Assembly: GCF_027111275.1 (NCBI RefSeq)
Contig: NZ_CP114286.1
Location: 372,001 to 436,000, forward strand
Source: Flavobacterium luteolum
GTDB taxonomy: Bacteria > Bacteroidota > Bacteroidia > Flavobacteriales > Flavobacteriaceae
Direction of reading: 5' to 3'
DNA length: 64,000 nt
Shown piece by piece: positions 62,084 to 64,000 of the stretch. Within the stretch, counting starts at the first letter, position 1. Each line of letters starts with the position of its first letter. The notes under the pieces are model-generated. The model did not search any database, was not told the origin of the DNA, and worked only from the letters and a program-made list of their open reading frames with translations. A program made the translations under genes and the position numbers.

Positions 62084-62234
62084 AAAAATCTCTCTTGCTA
62101 TTCAAGGTCTCCTGGCTTCGCATTTATAATCATAGAAGATATTAAGAAATTTTGTAGAATGTTAAAATGATTTTACAGAGGAGAGCGGTTATTATCAATC
62201 GAGTCTCTTTAGAAATTAATTAAAAAAAAATACC

Positions 62235-62265
62235 TTGATCCTTATACCAATAATTGGTATATTTG
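62235..62265 (+). promoter_or_regulatory. Promoter and palindromic operator of parDE
   Basis: A -33-like TTG (62235-62237), a 20-base spacer and a full -7 match TATATTTG (62258-62265) precede parD. A perfect 9-bp-arm palindrome (62243-62251 and 62253-62261, centre A) covers the spacer and half of the -7 element, as expected for a ParD operator. Confidence 0.7.
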
Positions 62266-62281
62266 ATAAAATTTTTCAATC

Positions 62282-62536
62282 ATGCCAAAAAACACATCAA
62301 TATTATTAGGTGATTATTTTGACAACTTTATAAGTTCTCAAATAAAAAGCGGAAGATTTTCATCTGCAAGTGAAGTTATTCGAACTGCATTAAGAATGTT
62401 TGAAGAAGAAGAATCAAAAAAAAGTGAGCTAATTAAAGAACTAAAAAAAGGAGAAAAATCTGGATTTGTAAAAGATTTCGATCGTGTTTCTTTTTTGAAT
62501 AATCTTGACAAAAAATATCCTGATAATGAATTATAA
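62282..62536 (+). CDS. parD: ParD-type antitoxin
   Basis: The 84-residue protein is a type II antitoxin of the ParD/CC2985 group. It has an N-terminal ribbon-helix-helix DNA-binding domain (NTSILLGDYFDNFISSQIKSG and SSASEVIRTALRMFEEEE) and an acidic/basic C-terminal tail that would wrap the toxin. It likely represses its own promoter through the palindrome at 62243-62261. Its last 11 bases overlap the toxin start, giving coupled translation. Confidence 0.92.
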   Translation: MPKNTSILLGDYFDNFISSQIKSGRFSSASEVIRTALRMFEEEESKKSELIKELKKGEKSGFVKDFDRVSFLNNLDKKYPDNEL

Positions 62537-62825
62537 GATCAGTAGTGAAGCATCTTATGATTTAGAGAAAATTTGGTTATATACTTTTGAAAACTGGTCG
62601 CGCGAGCAAGCTCATAGATATATAGATTTAATTATGGATGAAATCGAATATTTATGCTTAAATCCAAAATCTGGATACGATGTAAATCATATTAGAAAAG
62701 GATATTTTCGTAGTAAAGTAAAGTCTCATTTAATTTTCTATAAAATCAACATAAAAGAAAACCAATTAGAAATTATTAGAATTTTACACCAAATGATGGA
62801 TATTGAAAATAATCTAGGAAGATAA
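62526..62825 (+). CDS. parE: ParE-type toxin
   Basis: The 99-residue RelE/ParE-superfamily toxin (from the ATG at 62526) begins MNYKISSEASYDLEKIWLYT. It has the conserved YIDLIMDEIEYLCLNPKSGYDV, the core strand YFRSKVKSHLIFYKI and a C-terminal ILHQMMD motif typical of ParE. ParE toxins poison DNA gyrase. A TTG at 62505 extends the frame by 7 codons, but MNYKIS matches the family start and overlaps parD by 11 bases. The pair is apparently intact. Confidence 0.92.
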   Translation: MNYKISSEASYDLEKIWLYTFENWSREQAHRYIDLIMDEIEYLCLNPKSGYDVNHIRKGYFRSKVKSHLIFYKINIKENQLEIIRILHQMMDIENNLGR

Positions 62826-62924
62826 TTATAAAATCCAAATCCTAAAACATTTCCCAAAAATTCTATAACACATTTTGCCTATTCCTGAAGTAATTTTAAG
62901 TATCAATTTAAAACATCAGAAGTC

Positions 62925-63098
62925 ATGCAAAATAAAATACTAAGATTGTTAATGGTATTTGTAATACTGTTTTCATTTACAAGCTGTGAAGTTATTGGAG
63001 ACATTTTTAAAGCCGGAATGGGATTCGGGATTTTTATCGTAATCTTTATTATTGCGATTATTATCTGGATTTTCGCAAAAATGTTCGGCAGCAAATAA
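62925..63098 (+). CDS. 57-residue lipoprotein with one membrane helix
   Basis: A short gene encoding MQNKILRLLM followed by a lipoprotein signal with lipobox SFTSC (Cys21), a short EVIGDIFKAGMG linker and a hydrophobic C-terminal helix (about 33-50) before a KMFGSK tail. Small lipoproteins of this type recur in Bacteroidota and are sometimes mislabelled as phosphatidate cytidylyltransferase; no function is known. The frame is followed directly by a strong terminator, supporting a real transcript. Confidence 0.75.
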   Translation: MQNKILRLLMVFVILFSFTSCEVIGDIFKAGMGFGIFIVIFIIAIIIWIFAKMFGSK

Positions 63099-63103
63099 GA
63101 CAT

Positions 63104-63139
63104 AAAAAAATCCCGTTATTTTCATAACGGGATTTTTTT
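63104..63139. terminator. Bidirectional intrinsic terminator
   Basis: Sixteen-base perfect arms (63104-63119, 63124-63139) with loop TTTC and flanking A and T tracts, between the small lipoprotein and the ABC-F gene. Confidence 0.9.
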
Positions 63140-63142
63140 TTA

Positions 63143-64000
<858 letters not shown>

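Noticed and set aside
61313..62825. A three-gene defence operon of PLD protein plus parDE
   Set aside because: A 198-base gap with its own parDE promoter and operator separates them; adjacency alone does not make an operon.
62903..63103. Minus-strand 66-codon frame near the end of the window
   Set aside because: The plus strand encodes a lipoprotein with a clear lipobox here; the minus frame is its shadow.

Overview
The window is a low-GC chromosomal segment from a member of the Bacteroidota, almost certainly a Flavobacterium or close relative. Four lines of evidence support this. Many start regions carry a TAnnTTTG -7 element, the Bacteroidota housekeeping promoter motif. There is a type IX secretion (T9SS) adhesin locus with a PorP/SprF partner. 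The TonB-linked outer-membrane protein, the fused E1 alpha/beta 2-oxoacid dehydrogenase and DUF3822 are typical of the phylum. The intergenic spaces are full of flavobacterial palindromic and short tandem repeats. No prophage, insertion sequence, CRISPR array, tRNA or rRNA was seen. Most of the window is ordinary core chromosome.

Layout. 1-4263: tail of a lipid A-type acyltransferase, phosphoglucosamine mutase, ACP phosphodiesterase and gamma-glutamyltransferase. 4336-10069: ClC channel with CBS domains, a Fic protein behind a 15-bp inverted repeat, and uvrA. 10170-17875: a secreted TonB-C-like protein, a LOG-family hydrolase, a degenerate M1-peptidase/outer-membrane fusion and the fused E1. 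18081-25901: kdsB, a methyltransferase, a PQQ-type beta-propeller, a DODA-type dioxygenase, a RecD-like helicase and DUF3822-rsmD. 25996-32604: an outer-membrane receptor divergent from a two-component system, small envelope proteins and a dicarboxylate symporter. 32641-32973 (minus): RNase P RNA. 33100-36494: BON/LysM proteins and dnaX, whose tau-length product needs a -1 shift at a run of ten A. 36546-41894 (minus): an oxidoreductase, then a tightly packed group sixA-ppk1-ppx-TMEM175-crp.

42735-56403 is the most striking accessory locus. It has a 3553-residue T9SS adhesin with 12 near-identical 243/246-bp SprB-type repeats and six exact-length 270-bp repeats. A PorP/SprF protein and an OmpA-family protein with PorE-like architecture follow. 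The likely arrangement is a secreted surface filament, its dedicated outer-membrane partner and a peptidoglycan anchor.

56517-64000: CAP-domain lipoprotein, pdxH, ribonuclease Z, pyrR-pyrB, a membrane-spanning phospholipase D-like protein, a parDE toxin-antitoxin pair with a palindromic operator over its promoter, a 57-residue lipoprotein, and the C-terminal part of an ABC-F ATPase whose visible nucleotide-binding domain lacks a Walker A.

All family assignments come from reading sequence motifs; no database search was run. I found no convincing wholly new system. The strongest leads are the dnaX shift site, the adhesin repeat architecture, the two promoter-overlapping operators (fic and parDE) and the palindrome inside RNase P RNA.
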